DNA from: JBBQUN01 sp963717115
GTDB lineage: Bacteria; Actinomycetota; Acidimicrobiia; Acidimicrobiales; SZUA-35
Length of the DNA: 64,000 nucleotides
Assembly (NCBI GenBank): GCA_963717115.1
Contig: CAVQVO010000017.1
Coordinates: forward strand, 186,001 to 250,000
Direction of reading: 5' to 3'
The notes below the pieces were generated by a model, which worked only from the letters and a program-made list of their open reading frames with translations, had not been told where the DNA came from and searched no databases. Position numbers and translations under genes: made by a program. The first letter of the stretch is position 1. Every line of letters begins with the position of its first letter. Below are positions 14,610 through 22,770 of the stretch, one piece after another.

Positions 14610-17026
14610 TGGGTGTCGTCGCTCTGGTCGCCCGGGTCGAACTCCGGCGCCGCTGGCTCTCGCTGGTCATCATCGCGCTGCTGGCCGCGGTGGTGAGCGG
14701 TGTCGTTTCGACGGCCTTGGTCGGAGCACGTCGTTCGGCGACCAGCGTCGAACGTTTCCGGGAATGGGCCGGCGCCAGCGACGCCTCCTTCCAGGCGACG
14801 TCGTTCGACGACGAAGACACGTTGTTCGCCACGTTGCAGGGCCGACCTGAGGTCGTGGCCGCCGCTCAGCGTCATCTGATCAATGCGTTCATCGTCGATG
14901 GTGCAATCTCCGACATTGCCATCATCTCGGATCCCGCCGGACGATTCGGGATCGACATCGATCGGCCTCGCGTTCTCGCGGGCAGGCTGCCGGATCCTTC
15001 GGCACCGGACGAGATCCTGCTGAACGAACTCTCGGCGCGACTGACCGGCCTGGGAGTCGGTGACCATCTCACGGTGAAGACATGGAGTCGGGATGATCTG
15101 ACCGCGCTGTTCGATGGCTCGACGTTTCCCGGCTTCAACGGCCCCGAGCTCGATCTCACCGTGGTCGGTGTCGGCCGGACGCTCGAGGACCTTCCCGGGG
15201 ACATCAAGCGGACGTCGCCGGCGGCTCTGGCGTCGTCGGGCTTTCTCGGCGCACATCCCGATATCGGAGTCTGGCCGACCGCCACGTTCGTTCGTCTCCG
15301 CCACGGTGCGGCCGACCTGCCGGCTGTCGCCGCTGCCGTCGCCTCCGATCGCCGTGTTGCCGACCCGGCATCGCTGAACGATCCCCACTACATCTCGGCC
15401 ACCACGGCGTCTTCGGTGTACGGCGACACGTCGCAGAAGGCGGCCAACGGACTGGCGACGGGCCTCGTCCTCTTCGCCGCCGGCTCGGCCGCGGCGGCCG
15501 CCCTGACCCTCGGACAAGCCGTGGCTCGTCAGTCGGCGGCTGCCTCGACGACCGCCGAGACCCTGTCGGTCCTGGGGCTGACCGCATCACGAACGGCGTG
15601 GGTGCTCTCGCTGCCGATCGTCGTGGCCGGTGTGCTCGGCGTCGCGGCGGGTGCTGCCGCGGCGATCGTGGCGTCGCCGTTGTTGCCGATCGGTCTGGCT
15701 CGCCGGGCCGAGGTCGACGGGGGCATCTGGGTGCAGCCGACGATCCTGGGACTGGTCGCCATCACGGTCGTGGTCTTCCTCGGGTTCGTAGCCGCGATCA
15801 CGACGCGGGCCGGGGGCGAGACCGGGGCGCGACGGGCTGACACGGGACGGCGCTCGTCGGCGGGATCACGGGCCGCTGCGGTCGCCGGTGCCTCGCCGAG
15901 CGTGACGGTCGGTCTTCATCTGGCATCAGAACGGGGGCGGGGTCCGGACGCCGTGCCGGTTCGGTCGGCATTCCTCGGCATCGCCATCGGTGTCGCCGCG
16001 GTGATGGCTGCCGGTGTGCTCACGGTGAGCTTCGGGCATCTCGCCGACGAACCGCCCCGCTGGGGTTGGAACTGGTCGAGCCTTCCCGACTACTTCGGCG
16101 ACGGCGACCCGACGGTGCTCGAACAGCGGATCGTCGACGATGATCGAGTCGCCGGTGTGGGCAGCCTCGCGACGGCAAGCGTGGTCGTCGGTGACCTTCC
16201 GCTGACCGGCTATTCGATGACCGCCCTGTCGGGAGACATGACCATCACGCGACGGTCCGGGCGGTTGCCATCGAGTTCGGGCGAGGTCGCCCTCGGGACC
16301 GAGACGATGGCGGAACTCGGGATCCGGCTCGGCGACAGCCTCGACGTGCTCGAACGAGGTGTGTCATCGACCCGGCGCATGGTCGTCGTCGGCACCGTGG
16401 TGTTGCCTCCCAGTGAGGACTACACCCTCGACGTCGGCGCGGTGTTCACCCCCGACACGCTCGACGCGCTCCGACAGGACGATCCGACGACGACCATTGC
16501 GCTGCGCTATCCGCCGGGCGTCGAGCCGTCGAGCCTCGAGGCCCAGCTGACCAGCGACTACGGGCTGTCGTTCACCGTCTTCGCCGAGCCTCAGACTCCC
16601 GGTTCGATCCGCAACCTCGCGGAGACCCGTCGAATCGCGGTCGCACTCGCCGCCTTCTTCGCGATGCTCGGGGGTTCCGGATTGTTGCACGCCCTCCTCG
16701 TGTCGACCCGTCGTCGCCGCCTCCAGCTGGCCATCCTCCGGGCGCTCGGACTCTCTCGTCGACAGCTACGAGTCGCCATCCTCATCCAGTCCACGGCACT
16801 CGGACTCGCCGGCTCGGTCGTCGGGATTCCCGTCGGGCTGATCGCCGGCCGATTCGTCTGGCACAGACTCGTCGACGGTCTCGGCGTGGTGTCGGATCCC
16901 AGCACTCCGTGGATACTCATCCTGATGACCGTGCCTGCGGTCCTCGTGGGTGTCGCACTCCTCGCCGCCGGGCCGGGACTCGCCGCCGGCCGGGTCGAAT
17001 TCGGTCGTGAGCTGAGGCCGGAGTGA
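14609..17026 (+). CDS. FtsX-family ABC transporter permease (two-module)
   Basis: An 805-residue permease with an N-terminal anchor (WLSLVIIALLAAVVSGVVST), a large external domain, a central membrane block (about 285-400, including LATGLVLFAAGSAAAAALTL), a second external region, and a C-terminal FtsX block with the hallmark LRALGLSRRQLRVAILIQS between membrane helices. Two tandem FtsX modules in one chain are common in actinobacterial MacB-like transporters. The ATG at 14609 shares its A with the ATPase stop (TGATG), and the gene's end overlaps the histidine kinase start the same way. Substrate unknown. Confidence 0.88.
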   Translation: MGVVALVARVELRRRWLSLVIIALLAAVVSGVVSTALVGARRSATSVERFREWAGASDASFQATSFDDEDTLFATLQGRPEVVAAAQRHLINAFIVDGAISDIAIISDPAGRFGIDIDRPRVLAGRLPDPSAPDEILLNELSARLTGLGVGDHLTVKTWSRDDLTALFDGSTFPGFNGPELDLTVVGVGRTLEDLPGDIKRTSPAALASSGFLGAHPDIGVWPTATFVRLRHGAADLPAVAAAVASDRRVADPASLNDPHYISATTASSVYGDTSQKAANGLATGLVLFAAGSAAAAALTLGQAVARQSAAASTTAETLSVLGLTASRTAWVLSLPIVVAGVLGVAAGAAAAIVASPLLPIGLARRAEVDGGIWVQPTILGLVAITVVVFLGFVAAITTRAGGETGARRADTGRRSSAGSRAAAVAGASPSVTVGLHLASERGRGPDAVPVRSAFLGIAIGVAAVMAAGVLTVSFGHLADEPPRWGWNWSSLPDYFGDGDPTVLEQRIVDDDRVAGVGSLATASVVVGDLPLTGYSMTALSGDMTITRRSGRLPSSSGEVALGTETMAELGIRLGDSLDVLERGVSSTRRMVVVGTVVLPPSEDYTLDVGAVFTPDTLDALRQDDPTTTIALRYPPGVEPSSLEAQLTSDYGLSFTVFAEPQTPGSIRNLAETRRIAVALAAFFAMLGGSGLLHALLVSTRRRRLQLAILRALGLSRRQLRVAILIQSTALGLAGSVVGIPVGLIAGRFVWHRLVDGLGVVSDPSTPWILILMTVPAVLVGVALLAAGPGLAAGRVEFGRELRPE

Positions 17027-18723
17027 TGGGAACACTCGGCGTGCTCGAACTGGGCGGCATCGGCTTGGTCGGAGTCGGGTTCATCACGGCGGCGGTCGGG
17101 CTGCGCCGGCAGACCGTCGCATCACGGGCCGCGTCGCTGTGGATCCTGAACGGTCTGCTCGTCACGGCGACGATCACGATTCTGGGGATGGTCTCGAGCG
17201 TGCTCGTCGCGTGGCCTCCCGATGCACCGGCCGGTCTGGCGCTCGGGTGGCTGTTCGTGCCTGCCGCCGTCCTCGCCTCGCAGTCGAATCGTCTCGCTCG
17301 TTTCGCCGAACCGGCACTCGTGCGAGCGGTCGTCGCAACGGGTTCGGTGGCGCTCGTCGGGCTCGTCTACGTGCTCGTCGTCATCGGTCTCGGTCGTGTC
17401 CCCCAGGAGGGCGAGCGCACGATCCTGGCGTTGTCGGCTGCGGCTGCGGCGTTCGCCTGCCTTCTCGTGTTCCCGACTCGACGACGCCTGGAGGACTGGG
17501 CCAATCGGCGGATCTATGGGGACCGCCATTCGCCCGGGGAGGCGCTCCGGACCTTCGGCAGCCGCATGTCGCGTTCGGTCCCGATGGACGAGCTGCTCCT
17601 GCAGCTCGTCGAGACGCTGCGCAAGACCATGAGGCTCACCGCCGCCGAGATCTGGACCGGTACGAATGGTCAGCTCGGGCTCGCCGTTTCGGTTCCCGAG
17701 AAGCCCGCAAGAGCGTTCCTTCTCGACGACGAAGCACACCCGGTCATGGCGCGCGCCCAGGCCCAGGGCAACGCCTGGCTCCAGGTGTGGGCCCCGACGC
17801 TCCTGGAAGGGCGCGAGGATCGCACGCTGCGAGCGGTGTCGATCGCTCACCTCGGTGATCTCCTCGGGCTCATCGTGGTCGAACGAAGGGGAGACGACCC
17901 GCCCTTTGCCGATACCGAGGATCGGGCGCTCGTCGATCTGGCCCGACAGGTCGGACTCGCCCTGCACAATGTTCGATTGGACTCGGCCCTGCAGGCCAGC
18001 CTCGAAGAACTCCAGGAACGAAACGCCGAGCTGGTCGCTTCACGGGCTCGTATCGTTGCCGCGTCGGACGAGTCCCGACGTCGGATCGAGCGCAATCTGC
18101 ACGACGGGGCCCAGCAGCATCTGGTGGCTCTGGCGGTCAAGGTGGGATTGATCCGCACCTTGCTCGAAGCCGACCCGACCATGGCAGCGGGGATCGTCGA
18201 GGAACTTCGAGACGACGTCCAGGCCACGTTGAACGAGCTGCGGGAGCTGGCTCACGGGATCTACCCGCCACTCCTTCGAGATCGCGGGCTGGCCGAGGCA
18301 TTGCAGACCGCCGCGAACCGGGCCACGTTGCCCACCCAGATCACTGCCCCAGCTCTTGGTCGCTACGATTCCGACGTCGAGGCCGCCGTATACTTCTGTT
18401 GCCTCGAGGCGATGCAGAATGCCGGGAAGTACGCGGGCGACGGAGCCTCGGTTCGGGTTCTCGTGGAGGCTGCCGATGACCAGGGACTCCGCTTCGAGGT
18501 CTGCGACAACGGCGCCGGCTTCGACGTCGCCACCCTCGGCGTCGGACAGGGTTTCGTGAACATGCGCGACCGTGTCGGTGCCGTCGGTGGTGATCTGACG
18601 GTCCGGAGCGCACCCGGCACCGGGACGAGCATCCGAGGCTTCATGCCGGTGCAACCCGTCGCCAATGGGACGGTCAGGCGAGCCGACTCGCCGCCCACAC
18701 CTCGCGCAGAACGGCAGGACTGA
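17026..18723 (+). CDS. Membrane-bound NarX/LiaS-type sensor histidine kinase
   Basis: A 565-residue kinase. Four to five transmembrane helices occupy residues 1-140. A GAF-like domain (about 180-320) is followed by a short coiled coil (LQASLEELQERNAELVASRA), a HisKA_3 dimerisation domain with the phospho-acceptor His in RRRIERNLHDGAQQHLVALA, and a HATPase domain with N-box EAMQNAGKYAG and G-box CDNGAGFD. It is the last gene of the cyclase-ABC-FtsX operon (TGATG overlap), which suggests it phosphorylates the receiver of the cyclase fusion and/or the convergent NarL regulator. The 3' end overlaps the opposing receiver gene by 50 bp. Confidence 0.92.
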   Translation: MGTLGVLELGGIGLVGVGFITAAVGLRRQTVASRAASLWILNGLLVTATITILGMVSSVLVAWPPDAPAGLALGWLFVPAAVLASQSNRLARFAEPALVRAVVATGSVALVGLVYVLVVIGLGRVPQEGERTILALSAAAAAFACLLVFPTRRRLEDWANRRIYGDRHSPGEALRTFGSRMSRSVPMDELLLQLVETLRKTMRLTAAEIWTGTNGQLGLAVSVPEKPARAFLLDDEAHPVMARAQAQGNAWLQVWAPTLLEGREDRTLRAVSIAHLGDLLGLIVVERRGDDPPFADTEDRALVDLARQVGLALHNVRLDSALQASLEELQERNAELVASRARIVAASDESRRRIERNLHDGAQQHLVALAVKVGLIRTLLEADPTMAAGIVEELRDDVQATLNELRELAHGIYPPLLRDRGLAEALQTAANRATLPTQITAPALGRYDSDVEAAVYFCCLEAMQNAGKYAGDGASVRVLVEAADDQGLRFEVCDNGAGFDVATLGVGQGFVNMRDRVGAVGGDLTVRSAPGTGTSIRGFMPVQPVANGTVRRADSPPTPRAERQD

Positions 18724-19078
18724 AGTCTTCCTTGTTGACGTAGCGGGCGGCGCCACATTCGGTGGCGTCGGCCGGGAGTTCTGCGGCCTCGTAGGTCGAC
18801 AACAGCACGATCACCGTGTGGGGAGCGTTCCGGAGGATCTGCCGGGTGGCCTCGATGCCGTTGATTCCCGGCAGGTTGATGTCCATCAGCACGAGCGCCG
18901 GACGTTCCTCTGCTGCGGTCGACACGGCGGCTTCCCCCGATCCGGCCTCGGCGATCAGCCGGAAGCCGGGTGAGAGACCGACCACGATCCGGGCGACGGC
19001 GCGAAAGGGTTCCTGGTCGTCGACGATCATGACGGCGACGGATTCGACGGTGTCGATCTCGGCCTCCTTCAGGGGCAT
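18674..19078 (-). CDS. Single-domain response regulator (receiver only)
   Basis: A 134-residue CheY-like protein: acidic pair in VMIVDDQEPF, phospho-acceptor Asp in LVLMDINLPGI, Thr/Ser in VLLSTYEA and conserved Lys in YVNKEDF. There is no output domain, so it likely works by protein contact or as a phosphate sink. It lies 54 bp downstream of the NarL-type regulator gene on the same strand and is probably cotranscribed. Its last 50 bp overlap the end of the histidine kinase gene on the other strand, so the two messages are antisense to each other there. Confidence 0.88.
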   Translation of the reverse strand: MPLKEAEIDTVESVAVMIVDDQEPFRAVARIVVGLSPGFRLIAEAGSGEAAVSTAAEERPALVLMDINLPGINGIEATRQILRNAPHTVIVLLSTYEAAELPADATECGAARYVNKEDFSPAVLREVWAASRLA

Positions 19079-19132
19079 GGCTGCAGGGTGCCATGGGAAC
19101 GATCGGTCGACAAGAGTGGTCGTGTCCGCTTC

Positions 19133-19810
19133 TCAGGGGGTGCCAGCATCCCGATCGGCCAAATACAGGAGCACGGCCATGACCCGACGGTGGACCTCGG
19201 GTTCTTCGGTGAGTCCGAGCTTCGAGAACAGCGAGTTGATGTGTTTCTCGACGGCCCGCTCCGAGAGGATCAGTGCCCGTGCGACCGCAGCGTTGTTCCT
19301 GCCCTCGGCGATCTGCGCGAGGACTTCCGACTCGCGCGGCGTGAGGTGGTCGAGTGCGCTCGATCGCCCTCGTCCTCGAGCCTGGACGAGTACGTCGACG
19401 ATCGCCGGGTCGACGATCGAGCCGCCCTGTGACACCTGCACGATCGCGTCCACGAGCTTCTCGGCGTCGCCGAGGCGGTCCTTCAGGAGGTAGGCGCGGC
19501 CCTTCGAGCCGTCGGCCAGCAGTTCGAGTGCGTAGCCCGGGTCGGCGTACTGCGAGAGAACCACGACGCCGATGTCGGGGTTGTTTTCGCGGAGATGGGC
19601 GGCTGCCCGGATCCCCTCGTCGGTCCCGGTCGGCGGCATGCGGATGTCGGTGAGCACGACGTCGGGAGCCGTTGCCGCCACGGCATCGAGGAGATCTGCG
19701 AGTCCTTCGCAGAGCGCAACGATCTCGACATCGTCCCGACCGGCGAGCAACCGGGCGATTCCCTCTCGAACGAGCAGCGAATCCTCGGCCACCACCACCC
19801 GCACGGTCAC
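19133..19810 (-). CDS. NarL/LuxR-family response regulator
   Basis: A 225-residue regulator. The receiver has VVVAEDSLLVREGI, the phospho-acceptor in VLTDIRMPPTGTDEG, and YLLKDR; the C-terminal LuxR helix-turn-helix reads LTPRESEVLAQIAEGRNNAA through ERAVEKHINSLFSKLGL. This regulator is clearly homologous to the receiver-HTH part of the cyclase fusion at 12583-13917, including the DIRMPP and YLLKDR motifs. It is a natural partner for the histidine kinase at 17026-18723. The GTG at 19810 follows a TAGGCT element by 6 nt (leaderless). Confidence 0.93.
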   Translation of the reverse strand: MTVRVVVAEDSLLVREGIARLLAGRDDVEIVALCEGLADLLDAVAATAPDVVLTDIRMPPTGTDEGIRAAAHLRENNPDIGVVVLSQYADPGYALELLADGSKGRAYLLKDRLGDAEKLVDAIVQVSQGGSIVDPAIVDVLVQARGRGRSSALDHLTPRESEVLAQIAEGRNNAAVARALILSERAVEKHINSLFSKLGLTEEPEVHRRVMAVLLYLADRDAGTP

Positions 19811-19816
19811 GGATCG

Positions 19817-19822
19817 AGCCTA
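19817..19822 (-). promoter_or_regulatory. -10 element (TAGGCT) for leaderless transcript of the NarL-type regulator
   Basis: Minus-strand TAGGCT ends 6 nt before the GTG at 19810. Confidence 0.45.
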
Positions 19823-19947
19823 CCGGCTCGGTTCCATCCGGTCGGGCGGCACCGATGGGACCTCGTTCCCTGGATCGACGGCGCCCGGGGGCGTAGCGTC
19901 GCCCTGTCGGGACCACCCGGTTCCGCATTCGAGGAGGCGAATCCATC

Positions 19948-21987
19948 GTGAAGTCGGTCAGAAACGTTGCATTGGTCGGACACCACGGCAACGGCAAGAC
20001 CAGCCTGGTCGAGGCCATGTTGTACCGCGCCGGGTTGACCAACCGGCTCGGCCGGGTCGACGACGGAACCACGGTCGGCGATTCCGATGCCGAGGAGCGG
20101 GACCGTCATCAGACGCTCTCGCTCTCGACGGTCTCCTTCACCTGGGACGGTCACCGGGTGACGGTCATCGACACGCCGGGCTACCCCGACTTCGTCGGTG
20201 ACGCACTCCAGGCGATGCAGGTGGCCGACCTCACGATCTTCGTGATCGACGCCGTGTCGGGGGTACACGCACAGGACGTCGTCCTGTGGCGCCACGCCGC
20301 CGAGGCGGGCCGACCGAGGATGATCTTCGTCAACGGTCTCGATCGCGCCCACGCCTCCTTCGAATCCACCCTCGCCGGGGTGCGGGCGGTCTTCGGCGGC
20401 GACACCGAACCCATCGAGCTGCCCATCGGCGAGGGCTCGAGCTTCCATGGCATCGCCGACCTGCTCACCGACGACGCGTTCATCTACGACTCGGGTCACG
20501 CCGAGACCGTCGCCATCCCCGACGACCTGATCGATGCCGAGCGATCCGGTCATGACCATCTCGTCGAGGACATCGTCGAGGGTGACGACGCCGCGCTCGA
20601 GCAGTATCTCGACGGTGTGGCTCCGACGGCGGAGGAACTCGAACACCTGCTCCATGATGCCGTCGATGCGGGCACGGTCTTCCCGGTGTTGTGCGGGTCG
20701 GCCACCGGACCCATCGGGGTCGATCACCTGCTCGACATCGTCTGTCACGTCGGACCGGCGCCGGGCGATCTCGGCCCGACCGTCGTCTACGCCGGTGAGG
20801 TGCCGATCGAGGTGGCGGTCGATCCCGATGGCGACGCCCTGGCCTACGTGTTCAAGACCCGCGTCGATCAATTCCTGGGGACGGTGTCGTACCTGCAGAT
20901 CCTGTCGGGCACGATCCGCACCGACGACGTCCTGGTCAACACCCGGACCAAGGGGCGTGAGCGTTGCCGTCAGCTCCTGTCGTTCGAGGGCGCCGACCTC
21001 CGACCGGTGTCGGAGTTCTCGGCGGGCTCGATCGTCGCCGTCGCCAAGCTCGGCGACACCCGCACCGGCGATACCCTTTCGGTGCCGGGATCGCCGGTCG
21101 TCGTGCCGGCCCCACCCCTGCCCGAAGCGGTCTACGGAATCGCCGTGCGGGCGGCGACCCCCGCCGACGAGGATCGCCTGGCCACCGGGCTGGCCCGTCT
21201 GGTCATCGAGGATCCGAGCCTCCGGGTCGGTTTCGAACCGCTCACCCACCAGAGTGTCCTGTCCGGCGGCGGTGAGACCCACCTGCGGGTGGCGCTCGCT
21301 CGACTGGCCAGGATGGGCGTCGAGGTCGAGACCGAAGACGTCAAGGTGGCCTACCTGGAGACCCTGGCCGGTCCGATCGAGGTCACGTCCCGTCACAAGA
21401 AGCAGAGCGGGGGGCACGGCCAGTTCGCGGTCGCCACGGTGGCCTTCGAGCCGCTCGAGCGAGACGCCGGTTTCGAGTTCGAGAGCCGGGTGACGGGCGG
21501 GGCGATCCCCAAGAACCTGATCCCGGCCGTCGGCGCCGGCATCGAGGAAGCCCTGGGCGATGGTGGAGCCCACGGGTTCCCGGTCGTCGATCTCCGGGCG
21601 GTGTGCCTCGACGGGCAGCATCACTCGGTCGACTCCTCGGAACTGGCGTTCAAGACCGCCGGGGCCCTGGCGCTCCGGTCGGCCGTTCGCGAGGTCGGCA
21701 CCGAGGTCCTCGAACCGGTGAGCGAGCTCGTGGTCGAGGTACCCGACGCGCTCATGGGCGATGTGCTCGGCGACCTCAGTGCCCGCCGGGGCCGGGTCCT
21801 CGGGACCGGCCCGGCCGCGGCACCCGGCTTCGCCGAGGTCCGGGCCCAGGTCCCCACGGCCGAGATCGGCGACTATGCCATCCAACTCCGTTCGATGACA
21901 TCGGGAGCCGGCGTCTTCCGCCGGTCCCACCATGGGTATCAGGTGCTTCCCGACACGCTGGCCGCGGCGCTCACGCCGGTGGGCTGA
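19948..21987 (+). CDS. Elongation factor G-like GTPase (EF-G2)
   Basis: A 679-residue translational GTPase with the EF-G domain order. G1 is GHHGNGKTSL, G3 is DTPGYPDF, and G4 is NGLDRA instead of the usual NKxD, a substitution seen in the actinobacterial EF-G2 (FusA2) group. Domain II (about 280-370) and domains III-V follow, with the domain IV segment SRHKKQSGGHGQFAVA. EF-G2 proteins bind ribosomes, but GTP-dependent translocation activity is reported to be absent in mycobacteria, and their role is not settled. The GTG at 19948 has a GAGGAGG site. It converges with the macrodomain gene with a 17-bp overlap. Confidence 0.9.
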   Translation: MKSVRNVALVGHHGNGKTSLVEAMLYRAGLTNRLGRVDDGTTVGDSDAEERDRHQTLSLSTVSFTWDGHRVTVIDTPGYPDFVGDALQAMQVADLTIFVIDAVSGVHAQDVVLWRHAAEAGRPRMIFVNGLDRAHASFESTLAGVRAVFGGDTEPIELPIGEGSSFHGIADLLTDDAFIYDSGHAETVAIPDDLIDAERSGHDHLVEDIVEGDDAALEQYLDGVAPTAEELEHLLHDAVDAGTVFPVLCGSATGPIGVDHLLDIVCHVGPAPGDLGPTVVYAGEVPIEVAVDPDGDALAYVFKTRVDQFLGTVSYLQILSGTIRTDDVLVNTRTKGRERCRQLLSFEGADLRPVSEFSAGSIVAVAKLGDTRTGDTLSVPGSPVVVPAPPLPEAVYGIAVRAATPADEDRLATGLARLVIEDPSLRVGFEPLTHQSVLSGGGETHLRVALARLARMGVEVETEDVKVAYLETLAGPIEVTSRHKKQSGGHGQFAVATVAFEPLERDAGFEFESRVTGGAIPKNLIPAVGAGIEEALGDGGAHGFPVVDLRAVCLDGQHHSVDSSELAFKTAGALALRSAVREVGTEVLEPVSELVVEVPDALMGDVLGDLSARRGRVLGTGPAAAPGFAEVRAQVPTAEIGDYAIQLRSMTSGAGVFRRSHHGYQVLPDTLAAALTPVG

Positions 21988-22525
21988 TCGAGCCACTCGG
22001 GCCGAGCAACCGGCGGTAGATCTCTGCGGTCGGTCGATCGAAGCACACGAACCGAACCTCGGCGACCGAGGTCGGTGTCGAGCGAACGGTGTCGACCGCG
22101 ATGGTGGCGGCCGGCCCCCGTGGGTAGCCGTAGACGCCGGTGGAGATCGCGGGGAAGGCCACGCTCCGGGCGCCGACCTCGTCGGCCGACGCGAGCGACG
22201 ACCGGTAGCACGCGGCCAGCAGCGCCGGTTCCCCGGCCCCGCCACCGCGCCAGACCGGTCCGACGGTGTGAACGATCCACCGGGCGGTCAGTCCGAAGCC
22301 GGGCGAGATCCTGGCCTGACCGGTCGGGCAGCCCCCGAGTCCTCGGCAGTGGTCGAGCAGTTCGGGGCCGGCGGCCCGGTGGATGGCGCCGTCGACGCCT
22401 CCACCCCCGAGCAGGGACGTGTTCGCGGCGTTGACGACGACGTCGACGTCGAGTCCGGTGATGTCACCGACCTCCACGAACAGACGCGGCCGACCGTCTC
22501 GACGGTACCTGCTCGGTCGTCCCAT
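21971..22525 (-). CDS. Macrodomain (ADP-ribose-binding/hydrolase) protein
   Basis: A 184-residue single macrodomain of the MacroD/YmdB type: GDITGLDVDVVVNAANTSLL, the catalytic-loop GGGGVDGAIHRAAGP, VHTVGPVW and FPAISTGVYGYP. The Asn-Ala-Ala-Asn and the Gly-rich loop with Asp match enzymes that deacetylate O-acetyl-ADP-ribose or remove ADP-ribose from acidic residues. It converges on the EF-G2 gene with a 17-bp overlap of the coding ends. No ADP-ribosyltransferase was found in the window. Confidence 0.92.
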   Translation of the reverse strand: MGRPSRYRRDGRPRLFVEVGDITGLDVDVVVNAANTSLLGGGGVDGAIHRAAGPELLDHCRGLGGCPTGQARISPGFGLTARWIVHTVGPVWRGGGAGEPALLAACYRSSLASADEVGARSVAFPAISTGVYGYPRGPAATIAVDTVRSTPTSVAEVRFVCFDRPTAEIYRRLLGPSGSISPPA

Positions 22526-22770
22526 CCCCGGTCACGTCCCCGAGCATGCCACGGCGAGGTCCGATCCGACCCGTACGTGACGGCGAATCGGTTCCGTCGT
22601 TCGCGACTCCGACGACGACGTCGACCTCGGTCCCGCGCGACGCCTGGATCGGCGGCTCCACCATCGGCCGACCCGTTGCCCGCAGCACGACGACGCGCCG
22701 ATGAGCCGTTCCCCGGCGCCCGTCCGGGGTCGAGTGCTAGCTTCCGGTCGAACCGACCAAGGAGCTGACC

